Source: Nitrososphaerota archaeon | Lineage (GTDB): Archaea; Thermoproteota; Nitrososphaeria; Nitrososphaerales; JACPRH01 | Reading direction: 5' to 3' | Length of the DNA stretch: 55,211 nt | Assembly: GCA_016190055.1 (NCBI GenBank) | Contig: JACPRH010000027.1 | Coordinates: 1 to 55,211 of the forward strand | Shown here: positions 7,408 through 15,047 of the stretch, one piece after another | How the letters are laid out: the number at the start of each line of letters is the position of its first letter | How positions within the stretch are numbered: the stretch's first letter is position 1 | The notes under the pieces: model-generated | What the model saw: only the letters and a program-made list of their open reading frames with translations | Databases searched by the model: none | Told to the model about the DNA's origin: nothing | Made by a program: the position numbers and the translations under genes

Positions 7408-8921
7408 TTCAGGAACTAATCGCGTCAACAGGGTTCAGCATAATAATTGTAACCTTACTGTTCACTCCGTTAGCAGCACTTGTACTGACTACCTTAGCGG
7501 GAAAGAAAAGAAGCATTGAGACGATAACTGCAGTATCGACCTTCCTCATACTGATTCAAGGTATCATACTTGTGGCTGCTGTGATCTCCGAGAAGACGGT
7601 GACCGCGTTTAACGGCCTGTTCTATGTAGATGCGCTCGGCGCAGTAGTCCTGCTACCAATAACCTTGGTCGGGTTCGTCGCCGCGCTTTACTCCATAAAC
7701 TACATTGGAAGACAGTACAACAACGGCTTCATAGATCACAAGCAGCTTGTCAGGTACTACCAGAAGTTCAACCTCTTCATCTTCACCATGCTGCTTGTCC
7801 CTGTATCGAACAACCTTGGGCTAATGTGGGTGGCTATGGAGGCAACAACACTGGTCTCTGTCCTGCTCATAATGCTCTACGTTAAGGAAGATGCGATTGA
7901 AGCAGCGTGGAAATATCTTATAGTCGCAACAGTCGGACTGTCATTCGCATTTTTCGGAATCACCTTCTTCTACTACGCCAACACTAACGCAGCGGCCTCT
8001 GACCTAGGCGAAGGGTTGAACTGGACAATCATGCTAAGCAATGCAGAACTGTTCGACCCCACTATAGTGAAGATAGCCTTCATCTTCATACTAGTAGGCT
8101 ACGGAACAAAGGCTGGACTCGCTCCCATGCACACATGGCTCCCTGACGCCCACAGCGAAGCTCCAACACCGGTAAGCGCGCTGCTCTCAGGAGTGCTTCT
8201 GAACTGCGCAATATACGCGATAGTCAGATTCCACATAATCAGCAGCAATGCAATAGGCTCACTGTTCTCAAGCCAGCTACTGATAATCCTAGGAGTAGTA
8301 TCAATAGGAATAGCTGCTGCATCCATCTACTTCCAGCGGGACATGAAGCGCATGTTAGCTTACTCAAGCGTTGAGCACATGGGCATTGTGGCCTTCGCAA
8401 TAGGTACCGGTGGCCTTATCGGAATATACGGCGCGGTGCTGCACATAATTAACCACGCGATCGCGAAGCCGCTGATGTTCTTCGCAAGCGGAACCGTCAG
8501 CCAGAAGTTCGAAACTAAAGCCATGCTGCATATCAAGGGCGTAATCACAGTAATGCCTGCTACCGGCGCTCTCTTTCTGTTAGGTGGGCTGGCCATAGTT
8601 GGAATGCCGCCTTTCAACATTTTTCTAAGCGAGTTCCTAATACTCAGCTCAGGCTTCAACTCAGGCCAGTTCATAGCAAGCTCTCTAGTAATCCTCTTCC
8701 TGATTGTGATATTCGCAAGCTTCACAGGGCACTTGGTGAGAATGGTGTTCGGAACCCCTAGGAAAGCGATGAAGAAAGGTGACTTAGGAAATCTCGCAGT
8801 AATCCCAATGATAATACTTGTGGTGCTCGCGTTGATTCTAGGCGTATACGTGCCAGAACCGCTACAAATACTCGCCAGGGACGTCTCGACAATTATCAAT
8901 CAAGGAGGCCTTCCGAAATGA
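7404..8921 (+). CDS. hyfF: HyfF-like antiporter subunit (NuoL/M/N family)
   Basis: This is a second antiporter-type subunit, 505 aa, of the HyfF kind. Seen: W-V-A-M-E-A-T-T near 145 with the conserved membrane glutamate; G-Y-G-T-K-A-G-L-A-P-M-H near 231-242 with the conserved lysine; and N-H-A-I-A-K-P-L-M-F near 348-357 with the second lysine. About 14 membrane helices are expected. With HyfB it gives the complex two antiporter-like modules, so ion translocation is probable. It overlaps hyfE by 4 bp. About 50 bp separate it from the large-subunit gene; they hold a 20-codon frame starting inside the stop (8919-8981) that I regard as non-coding. Confidence 0.9.
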   Translation: MIQELIASTGFSIIIVTLLFTPLAALVLTTLAGKKRSIETITAVSTFLILIQGIILVAAVISEKTVTAFNGLFYVDALGAVVLLPITLVGFVAALYSINYIGRQYNNGFIDHKQLVRYYQKFNLFIFTMLLVPVSNNLGLMWVAMEATTLVSVLLIMLYVKEDAIEAAWKYLIVATVGLSFAFFGITFFYYANTNAAASDLGEGLNWTIMLSNAELFDPTIVKIAFIFILVGYGTKAGLAPMHTWLPDAHSEAPTPVSALLSGVLLNCAIYAIVRFHIISSNAIGSLFSSQLLIILGVVSIGIAAASIYFQRDMKRMLAYSSVEHMGIVAFAIGTGGLIGIYGAVLHIINHAIAKPLMFFASGTVSQKFETKAMLHIKGVITVMPATGALFLLGGLAIVGMPPFNIFLSEFLILSSGFNSGQFIASSLVILFLIVIFASFTGHLVRMVFGTPRKAMKKGDLGNLAVIPMIILVVLALILGVYVPEPLQILARDVSTIINQGGLPK

Positions 8922-8972
8922 GCGTCACAACTGAATATCCCGCAGCAGTATCAGAGTGGAGGTTGCAGCTTA

Positions 8973-10634
8973 ATGAGTAGCAGCATTAACAACGGTATCA
9001 GCAAATACACGTCCACTATTACTGAGAAGTTCGGAGAGCACGTCGAATCGATAAACGAGGCTAACCGGAACGAGATGCACATAACACTGAGGCAGCTGGA
9101 CAGCGCGCCTAGAATATGCGAATACATCTACAGTGAGTTCCATGGTAGGCTTTCAACTATAGTGTGCAGCGATGAGCGACGCGTCGCTAATGGCCGCTTC
9201 ATGTTAAGGTATGTATTCTCTATGAGTGACGATGGCAATGATGTCTTTATCGTGGTGACCGCGAAGATAGATCAACATAACTCGTCCTTCCCCAGTATTG
9301 CGCTTCAGATACCTGCGGCCTTTCTCTATGAAAGAGAGATCAACGACATGTTTGGGTTAACCCCGCAAGGCAACCCCGACGTGAGACCACTTGTGTTGCA
9401 CGAAGATTGGCCAAGCGGCGCCTTTCCGTTGAGAAAGGATTTCGACATCTCGACCAAGATGCCTAGGGAGCATAAGGAGTACCGGTTTACCAAGGTCGAA
9501 GGCGAAGGTGTTTGTGAAATACCTGTGGGACCGGTGCACGCAGGCATCATTGAGCCGGGTCACTTCAGATTCAGCATTTTAGGTGAACATATAGTCAACC
9601 TAGAGACACGACTATTCTACACCCACAAGGGAATTGAAAAACTCGCTGAAAACAGGAGCTTAGAAGAGACTCTGCTTCTCGCGGAGCGCATATCTGGAGA
9701 CGAATCAGTAGCTAACTCCACAGCTTACTGCCAAGCAGTAGAGAAGATCGCGCAGAGCAGCCTACCTAGAAGAGCTGAGCAGCTCAGAGTAGTCTACGCG
9801 GAGATGGAGCGAATTTACAACCATTTAGGAACACTAGCCGGCATCTCAACTGATGTAGGATACGCATACGGTTCGGCCCGGCTCAATATTTTGAAGGAAA
9901 GGATGATGCGACTGAACGAAACTGTAACGGGGAGCCGCCTATTGTTTGGGGTAAACAGAATCGGTGGCGTGGCAGTTGACGTATCGGATGAGGTGGGTAA
10001 AACATTTATTGAGATTATGAATGATGTTCAACAAGACTTTGAAGCAGTGATTGCTCTGCTGAAGACAAAATCATCATTCATCGACCGATTGAGAAACACA
10101 GGGGTAATACCTAGAAAGGCCGCTAAGGAGCTAAGTATTGTAGGCGTGGCAGCGAGATGCGCAGGTCTTGATATAGATGTTAGACGTGACCATTCTTACG
10201 CTGCCTACTCTGGACTGCGTATAGATCCACATCACGACTCACCTAGAAGCGTCACGAAATACAGGATCGAGATGCAGAAGAGAGTCGGTGACGCGCTGTC
10301 CCGCTTCGAGGTACGTGTAGACGAGGTTAAAGACTCAATGAACATTATCGAAAAAGTTCTCCGAAACCTAAGCGAAGGAGAGATACGCGCCACAGTACCG
10401 CAAGAAAATTTGAAGCCGTATAGCCATGGATTGGGCTACGCTGAATCTCACAGGGGTGAAACGATGCACTGGTTGATGCTTGGGGAGAACAAGAACATAT
10501 TCAGATACAAGGTGAGAACCGCCTCGTTCTGCAACTGGCCCATCATTGAACAAGCTGTCATGAACGATATTATCCCAGACTTCCCGCTTGTAAACAAAAG
10601 CTTAGACCTATCATACTCGGGGAACGACCTATGA
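8973..10634 (+). CDS. hyfG: HyfG/HycE-like large subunit (NuoC-NuoD fusion) without Ni-Fe cysteines
   Basis: The 553-aa protein has an N-terminal NuoC-like domain (about 40-160, with Y-E-R-E-I-N-D-M-F-G near 119-128) and a C-terminal NuoD/hydrogenase large-subunit domain (about 185-553, starting G-P-V-H-A-G-I-I). In true HycE the N-terminal site reads R-V-C-G-I-C-G; here it is R-I-S-G-D-E-S (239-245). The C-terminal D-P-C-x-x-C is D-L-S-Y-S-G (545-550). All four Ni-Fe ligands are therefore replaced by Ser, Glu, Ser and Gly, and no cleavable C-terminal tail follows. This is the pattern of Ehr complexes, which are related to energy-converting hydrogenases but cannot bind Ni-Fe. The ATG is chosen because GGAGG lies about 11 nt upstream. 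Confidence 0.92.
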   Translation: MSSSINNGISKYTSTITEKFGEHVESINEANRNEMHITLRQLDSAPRICEYIYSEFHGRLSTIVCSDERRVANGRFMLRYVFSMSDDGNDVFIVVTAKIDQHNSSFPSIALQIPAAFLYEREINDMFGLTPQGNPDVRPLVLHEDWPSGAFPLRKDFDISTKMPREHKEYRFTKVEGEGVCEIPVGPVHAGIIEPGHFRFSILGEHIVNLETRLFYTHKGIEKLAENRSLEETLLLAERISGDESVANSTAYCQAVEKIAQSSLPRRAEQLRVVYAEMERIYNHLGTLAGISTDVGYAYGSARLNILKERMMRLNETVTGSRLLFGVNRIGGVAVDVSDEVGKTFIEIMNDVQQDFEAVIALLKTKSSFIDRLRNTGVIPRKAAKELSIVGVAARCAGLDIDVRRDHSYAAYSGLRIDPHHDSPRSVTKYRIEMQKRVGDALSRFEVRVDEVKDSMNIIEKVLRNLSEGEIRATVPQENLKPYSHGLGYAESHRGETMHWLMLGENKNIFRYKVRTASFCNWPIIEQAVMNDIIPDFPLVNKSLDLSYSGNDL

Positions 10635-11506
10635 TTCGCAACATCTTGAAGAAAGGCATATTTGCAAAAACGTCGCGCGACATACTCAACAGTAAAGTGG
10701 AAACTATAAGAAACCTGCTGGAAGATACAGACGTCATCCCCACAAACTACCGGGGCTCAGTAATATTCACCAAACCTGTTGAACAGTCAGCGACAGAAGG
10801 TATCGCAGCGGCTCTTACAGATGTCTGCGCTACGAAGGCATTGTCTATCAAAGCGACACCTGAGGAAACATGTATCACCCTGGACCGGAGTAAATGCATC
10901 TTATGCGGTAGATGCAGAGAGACTGCGCCAGACCTAATCGTAATAGGAAACAAGTTTAATCCGCCTGTTAAAAGCAAGCCGGAGATGATCGTAAGCTCCA
11001 CCGCACAGGCTCAGCTCGCCCAAAAATCCGTTGAAGAGACAAGGATTGAGTTGAAGACGCGATTGCAGAGAACGTTAGGACGCTCGCTAGCAGTCCGCGA
11101 AGTAGACTCCGGCTCCTGTAACGGCTGTGAGGTTGAGGTAACTGCGCTGAACAACCCCTACTACGACATTGAGCGGTTCGGCATATATTTCGTAGCCTCG
11201 CCACGTCACGCCGATGTTCTGCTAGTAACCGGCCCCTCGTCTAGAAACATGGAGATAGCTCTGCAGCGAACTTACAAGGCAACGCCAGAACCGAAAATCG
11301 TGATAGCGGTAGGCACATGCGCATGTAGCGGAGGAATATTCGGCGATACGTATGCGACAACCGGCGGAATAGATAAAGTGGTTCCGGTTGACGTATACGT
11401 TTCAGGTTGCCCACCTCGTCCGCAAGCACTTCTATCCGGGCTGCTGCTTGCAGTTGATAAGCTGCCCAGTAAAGCACAAAGCAGAATCGATAAAGAGAAG
11501 AAGTAA
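10631..11506 (+). CDS. hyfI: NuoB/HyfI-like small subunit with fused N-terminal ferredoxin-like domain
   Basis: The 291-aa protein combines two parts that are separate (HyfH, HyfI) in hydrogenase-4. The C-terminal part (about 145-280) is the NuoB-type [4Fe-4S] N2 subunit with all ligands: C163-N-G-C166, C230 in G-T-C-A-C, and C260 in S-G-C-P-P-R-P. The N-terminal part (about 50-105) has C89-x2-C92-x2-C95, but the expected fourth Cys-Pro is Ala99-Pro100; C81 or C66 might substitute. Electrons would enter here and reach the NuoD-like subunit. It overlaps hyfG by 4 bp and is the last gene of the operon. No input module (diaphorase, formate dehydrogenase) and no hydrogenase maturation gene is nearby. 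Confidence 0.9.
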   Translation: MIRNILKKGIFAKTSRDILNSKVETIRNLLEDTDVIPTNYRGSVIFTKPVEQSATEGIAAALTDVCATKALSIKATPEETCITLDRSKCILCGRCRETAPDLIVIGNKFNPPVKSKPEMIVSSTAQAQLAQKSVEETRIELKTRLQRTLGRSLAVREVDSGSCNGCEVEVTALNNPYYDIERFGIYFVASPRHADVLLVTGPSSRNMEIALQRTYKATPEPKIVIAVGTCACSGGIFGDTYATTGGIDKVVPVDVYVSGCPPRPQALLSGLLLAVDKLPSKAQSRIDKEKK

Positions 11507-11539
11507 CGCACCTATGCACCCGCAGTGTGCGCCAGACTT

Positions 11540-11881
11540 TCAGAAATCCTGGTTCAGTTTGTGCCTGACGTTTTCTTCGACCTGTGTGGCGATTCGCTGT
11601 GCCCAGACGTTTTGAAAATCGTTGACAATCTGGTTTATGATTGGTTCACAGAGCTTCTGAATCATCTCTTCTACACTGACATACGTCTGAAGATCCTTCC
11701 GTAGAGCATTAATTTCGTTTCTAGCACGGTAAAGTTCGTCTTCCAATTCCAAGTTTCGTTGAGTCACGCTGTTACACACTTCGTTTTTGCCTTCATGCGA
11801 AGATTTGCGCGTCTTCACCCGGTGCCCTTCATGACCGTCAACCGACACTTTATGGGCACGTTTAGAATCGCTCAAAGCCAT
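11540..11881 (-). CDS. Small hypothetical protein with coiled coil
   Basis: A 113-aa charged protein of unknown function. The first 35 residues are basic and His-rich. Residues 42-70 form a probable short coiled coil (L-E-L-E-D-E-L-Y-R-A-R-N-E-I-N). The C-terminal helix (about 75-113) is amphipathic. There is no membrane segment. It is convergent with the Ehr-like operon and divergent from the PadR-type gene. It was kept because its frame is longer and its composition more protein-like than the alternatives, but it could be spurious. Confidence 0.5.
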   Translation of the reverse strand: MALSDSKRAHKVSVDGHEGHRVKTRKSSHEGKNEVCNSVTQRNLELEDELYRARNEINALRKDLQTYVSVEEMIQKLCEPIINQIVNDFQNVWAQRIATQVEENVRHKLNQDF

Positions 11882-12000
11882 CCGCCTGAAGCAGGCTAGA
11901 CATGCTTTTCTCGAATATTTTACATTATGGTATCAAAAGTTAGACAAAGTAATGTTTCTTTTTCCAATGTTGGACATAAGCAATTGGAGGACGCGTAGCC

Positions 12001-12393
12001 TTGCAACGATGGAGAAACATAGGTTCTTTCGGTGAGAACGTTAGCGTCAAGCAGTATTCAGAGTGTCTGACGACCGATGTCGATAAGAATATCCGCCGAC
12101 AATGCGTCAACAGCCACCTAGACCTAATTATCCTATCTCTGCTTAACACAAAAGAACTCTCCGGGTACGACTTAGTAGTAATCATCCAGAAGAGATTTGA
12201 CGTACTACTTAGTCCAGGAACAATCTACCCAATACTGAAATCTCTGGACAGCCATAAGCTGGTTCAAACGAGCTATACAAAACGGAAGAAACTTTACAAA
12301 CTAACTGACCAAGGCTCGCTGTACTTATCGCAGCTTCTTGGCGGATATCGCGATTTCCTCTCGCACATAGAGTATATGCAACGTGACGAGTAG
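12001..12393 (+). CDS. PadR-family transcriptional regulator
   Basis: A 130-aa winged-helix protein. The PadR signature is clear from residue 40: D-L-I-I-L-S-L-L, then L-S-G-Y-D-L near 54, L-S-P-G-T-I-Y-P-I-L-K-S-L near 71-83 (recognition helix) and K-L-Y-K-L-T-D-Q-G near 98-106 (wing). The usual long C-terminal dimerisation helix is short. The start is TTG at 12001 with GGAGG about 9 nt upstream; no in-frame ATG exists before the domain. PadR proteins normally repress neighbouring genes in response to small molecules; the target here is unknown. Confidence 0.85.
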   Translation: MQRWRNIGSFGENVSVKQYSECLTTDVDKNIRRQCVNSHLDLIILSLLNTKELSGYDLVVIIQKRFDVLLSPGTIYPILKSLDSHKLVQTSYTKRKKLYKLTDQGSLYLSQLLGGYRDFLSHIEYMQRDE

Positions 12394-12445
12394 CGTACAT
12401 CTTTCTTCTTACCCTAATCAAGAGATAGTGCCGTCTCCATCATCG

Positions 12446-12588
12446 GTTGCCTTGCAGACCACACGGCAACGCTGCGATCAACGAAGAGCGCACAACGGAG
12501 GAAAACGGCGGGGCCTGGTGCAAATTCCCGCCGTGCCACCTCCTAAGTCAGTTCGCCTCCAGCGATACAGCGCGATTAAGGTGGAGGC
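12446..12588 (+). ncRNA. Candidate structured RNA (three successive hairpins), unproven
   Basis: Between the PadR gene and the DUF371 gene three inverted repeats follow one another. First, GTTGCC (12446-12451) pairs with GGCAAC (12465-12470). Second, a two-part stem pairs GGAGG (12497-12501) with CCTCC (12539-12543) and ACGGCGGG (12505-12512) with CCCGCCGT (12527-12534), closing a 14-nt loop. Third, GCCTCCA (12555-12561) pairs with TGGAGGC (12582-12588). The segment is upstream of the likely promoter of the next gene, so it is not obviously a 5' leader of that gene. I cannot assign it to a known RNA family. Confidence 0.35.
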
Positions 12589-12610
12589 TTATTGCGTTAT
12601 TGCGTCGTAA

Positions 12611-12619
12611 CCTCTATAT
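12611..12619 (+). promoter_or_regulatory. TATA-like box of the DUF371 gene
   Basis: The sequence CTCTATATG lies about 31-39 bp before the ATG at 12650, so the transcript would begin only a few nucleotides before the start codon, the common archaeal leaderless arrangement. Confidence 0.4.
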
Positions 12620-12649
12620 GTTCTTGCTTTAACGAGCCTTGAACACGTT

Positions 12650-13081
12650 ATGCTGATGAAGGAGACGCTGGTATTCACAGGCCACCCACTGATACTATCT
12701 AGGCATCAACGAACGTTCGAGGTCACGAAAAGCTCCGAGCTGACTGAGCGTGGAGACTGTATCATCGGTGTGAACGCAAGCAAGGCCGGTGTCGACTTCG
12801 ACCACGCGTTCAGAAGCATGTTAGCTGACGAACGAACAGCCGTAACTATTACCATTAAAGTGGAGGAGACGGCGATTATTATTATCAAGGCCAGGGGGCA
12901 CCCGGAGCTTACCCTTAGTGATCCTGAGGAGCTAGTGGTTAGGAAGAGTTCATTCATCTCGCCACGGACACTTGCAATACAGGCTGACAAGTCGGCCGCG
13001 GATATCCCTAGAAGCGTTGTATCTATGCTCAGGGAACCAGGCGTAACGGGCTCTATGGAGATAATACTGGAGCGCGATTAA
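12650..13081 (+). CDS. DUF371 family protein
   Basis: A 143-aa protein of the archaeal DUF371 family, whose function is unknown. The family pattern is visible: F-T-G-H-P near residue 9, L-T-E-R-G-D-C-I-I-G-V near 31, G-H-P-E-L-T-L-S near 82, V-V-R-K-S-S-F near 94 and A-D-K-S-A-A-D-I-P-R near 111-120. A second ATG two codons downstream is an alternative start. It has its own TATA-like box and no close partner gene. Confidence 0.85.
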   Translation: MLMKETLVFTGHPLILSRHQRTFEVTKSSELTERGDCIIGVNASKAGVDFDHAFRSMLADERTAVTITIKVEETAIIIIKARGHPELTLSDPEELVVRKSSFISPRTLAIQADKSAADIPRSVVSMLREPGVTGSMEIILERD

Positions 13082-13089
13082 GTAAGGGA

Positions 13090-13767
13090 TCAGTGCTTCC
13101 TCGCATCTGCTATGAGGTCTGTGAGGGCGGTGAAAGCTCGGCTGATCTCGGGCATCCGAACTACTATGATGGTGTCAGTATAGCAGCTAATCGTGTCTTC
13201 AATGTTTACGTGGCGCCGCGACACTTGGTTGTAGAAGGCTACGGCGCAGCCTGGTGTCCTGATGATTTCCTCTGGGCTGTGCATAATGATGGCAGCTAAA
13301 TTCGGTTCCTTCTCTAGGATATCGTCCTCACGGAAATGCTGTATGACGATGTCAAGCATTCGCTGATCCACAATCAAAGTTATCGCTGAGATGCTTTCAG
13401 ACACCTGCAGGAACTCCTCTTGATAAGTGGAAAGTAGTCGTCTCACAACCTCTAGTGTTCGTTTAGTCTTCTCCACCGAAACCTTCGCTACGTCTGTACG
13501 AACGTTGACGATGCTTTCGGCAATTATTTTTGAGATTTGTGTTTGCGGAGGCTGATAGTCACCGCGAATGCGTTTGACCGAGGTGATGAGGCTCTCCATG
13601 TTAACCGTGCCTCCGATTGATCTTTCGACTTGAGGCGCAATCAGCCTAGCGATTGCGCTGACGTTGCCGTAGCCCCGCTGAAGCGCGTCTTGCAGAGAGA
13701 GGTCCCCTTCAATCGCGTCTTTGACCGCGCTGGATATCGTTTGTTTGACCAATTTCGGAACATTCAC
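13090..13767 (-). CDS. ACT-domain protein, possible amino-acid sensor
   Basis: The 225-aa protein has a helical N-terminal half (1-145; a segment near 25-60 resembles a small helical DNA- or protein-binding domain) and a C-terminal ACT-like domain (about 150-220). In the latter, A-A-I-I-M-H-S-P-E-E-I-I-R-T-P-G followed by V-N-I-E-D-T-I-S resembles the aspartokinase ACT fold, which binds amino acids. It lies head-to-head with argG, separated by 68 bp, in front of the arginine/lysine gene block. A role in sensing arginine or lysine is an inference from this position. The ATG is preceded by GGGAG. Confidence 0.75.
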   Translation of the reverse strand: MNVPKLVKQTISSAVKDAIEGDLSLQDALQRGYGNVSAIARLIAPQVERSIGGTVNMESLITSVKRIRGDYQPPQTQISKIIAESIVNVRTDVAKVSVEKTKRTLEVVRRLLSTYQEEFLQVSESISAITLIVDQRMLDIVIQHFREDDILEKEPNLAAIIMHSPEEIIRTPGCAVAFYNQVSRRHVNIEDTISCYTDTIIVVRMPEISRAFTALTDLIADARKH

Positions 13768-13794
13768 TCCCTTGGTTCAGGATTTTTTGAACGA

Positions 13795-13808
13795 AAAATA
13801 TAAAAACT
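13795..13808 (+). promoter_or_regulatory. BRE/TATA element of argG
   Basis: The sequence around here reads CGAAAAATATAAAAACT, a textbook archaeal BRE plus TATA box. Its centre is about 34 bp before the argG ATG, predicting a leader of only a few nucleotides. The same 68-bp AT-rich gap also serves the divergent ACT-domain gene. Confidence 0.65.
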
Positions 13809-13835
13809 TTACTTCTGCGGCCATCATCACAATAA

Positions 13836-15047
13836 ATGATACCGAAAATCGCCTTAGCCTACTCTGGCGGACTTGACACCTCAGTCGCGTTGAAATGGCT
13901 TCAGGAAAAATATGACTCGGAGGTTGTGACCGTAACACTAGATGTCGGTCAGCTAGAAGATTTCAAAGAAATCGAGGAAAAGTCACGGCAGTCAGGAGGT
14001 CTCAAACACTACACAATTGACGGAAAGAAGGAGTTCATCGAAGATTACGTCTTCCCTTCAATCAGAGCTAACGGCCTCTACGAAGGCAAGTACCCGCTCG
14101 GAACCGCGTTAGCACGGCCACTCATTGCGAAGAAACTGGTTGAGGTTGCCGAGAAGGAGGACTGTTACGCGGTAGCGCACGGCTGCACAGGCAAAGGAAA
14201 CGATCAGATCCGATTCGACGTAACATCTCTCGCGCTTAACCCAGATTTGAAGATTATTGCGCCGGTGAGGGAATGGAATTTATCCCGGGATCAGGAAGTA
14301 GAGTATGCGAAGAAACACAAGATACCGTTCTCACCAAAGAAGAGCGCTTACAGTATAGATCAAAATCTCTGGGGACGCTCCATCGAATCCGGGCCGCTTG
14401 AAGACCCCTCATTCGAGCCGCCTGAAGAAGCCTTTGAATGGGTTAAGCCTATGAGTGAGACCCCTGACACATCTGGCTACCTTGAACTTGAGTTCACGAA
14501 CGGAGTTCCAGTATCCGCGGACGGTCGAGAGATGGATGGGATCGAACTAGTCAATTACGTGAACCAAGTAGTCGGCTCGCACGGAGTCGGCATAGTTGAT
14601 CATATTGAAGATCGGCTGGTCGGTATCAAATCACGTGAAGTCTATGAAGCACCTGCCGCAGTCGCAATCATTGAGGCGCATCGAGACCTTGAAAAACTAG
14701 TTTTGACAAGGAATCAACTCGTTTTCAAAGGGCAGGTGGAACCGCAGTGGGCTTGGCTTGTTTACTCTGGCCTCTGGATTGAACCGCTTCGACAAGATCT
14801 TGAAGCATTCATAGACTCCACCCAGACAAGGGTTGAAGGGAGAGTTAAGCTGAAGCTCTTCAAAGGTAGCCTCAGAGTAGTAAGCCGCTCATCACCATAC
14901 TCACTCTACGACACAGGCTTAGCTACCTACACAACCTCATCCACCTTCGATCAAAAAGCGGCAGTCGGCTTCTCAGAGCTCTGGGGGCTATCGTCGCGAG
15001 TCGCATACCGCGTCGGTGTTGAGAAGGTGGAGAGGAGAGAAAGTTGA
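13836..15047 (+). CDS. argG: Argininosuccinate synthase
   Basis: Joins citrulline and aspartate with ATP to form argininosuccinate, the penultimate step to arginine. The 403-aa length is standard. The PP-loop A-Y-S-G-G-L-D-T-S-V is at residues 8-17, and the G-C-T-G-K-G-N-D-Q-I-R-F block near 117-128 is the citrulline/aspartate binding region. It starts with ATG just after a strong TATA box. It heads the long arginine/lysine operon; argH begins inside its stop codon. Confidence 0.97.
   Translation: MIPKIALAYSGGLDTSVALKWLQEKYDSEVVTVTLDVGQLEDFKEIEEKSRQSGGLKHYTIDGKKEFIEDYVFPSIRANGLYEGKYPLGTALARPLIAKKLVEVAEKEDCYAVAHGCTGKGNDQIRFDVTSLALNPDLKIIAPVREWNLSRDQEVEYAKKHKIPFSPKKSAYSIDQNLWGRSIESGPLEDPSFEPPEEAFEWVKPMSETPDTSGYLELEFTNGVPVSADGREMDGIELVNYVNQVVGSHGVGIVDHIEDRLVGIKSREVYEAPAAVAIIEAHRDLEKLVLTRNQLVFKGQVEPQWAWLVYSGLWIEPLRQDLEAFIDSTQTRVEGRVKLKLFKGSLRVVSRSSPYSLYDTGLATYTTSSTFDQKAAVGFSELWGLSSRVAYRVGVEKVERRES

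Noticed and set aside
8919-8981. A 20-codon ATG frame between hyfF and hyfG
   Set aside because: Too short and without a hydrophobic or known motif; the GGAGG inside it is more simply the ribosome site of hyfG.
3698-11506. Calling the six-gene operon an active hydrogenase-4
   Set aside because: The large subunit lacks all four Ni-Fe cysteines and no maturation genes are nearby.
12513-12534. Cobalamin or FMN riboswitch suggested by GGTGCAAATTCCC
   Set aside because: The other conserved blocks of both classes are missing, and the downstream gene is not a B12 or riboflavin gene.
12447-12632. Rightward frames across the hairpin region (also 12383-12610)
   Set aside because: Their sequence follows the inverted repeats; neither has protein-like composition nor a start signal.
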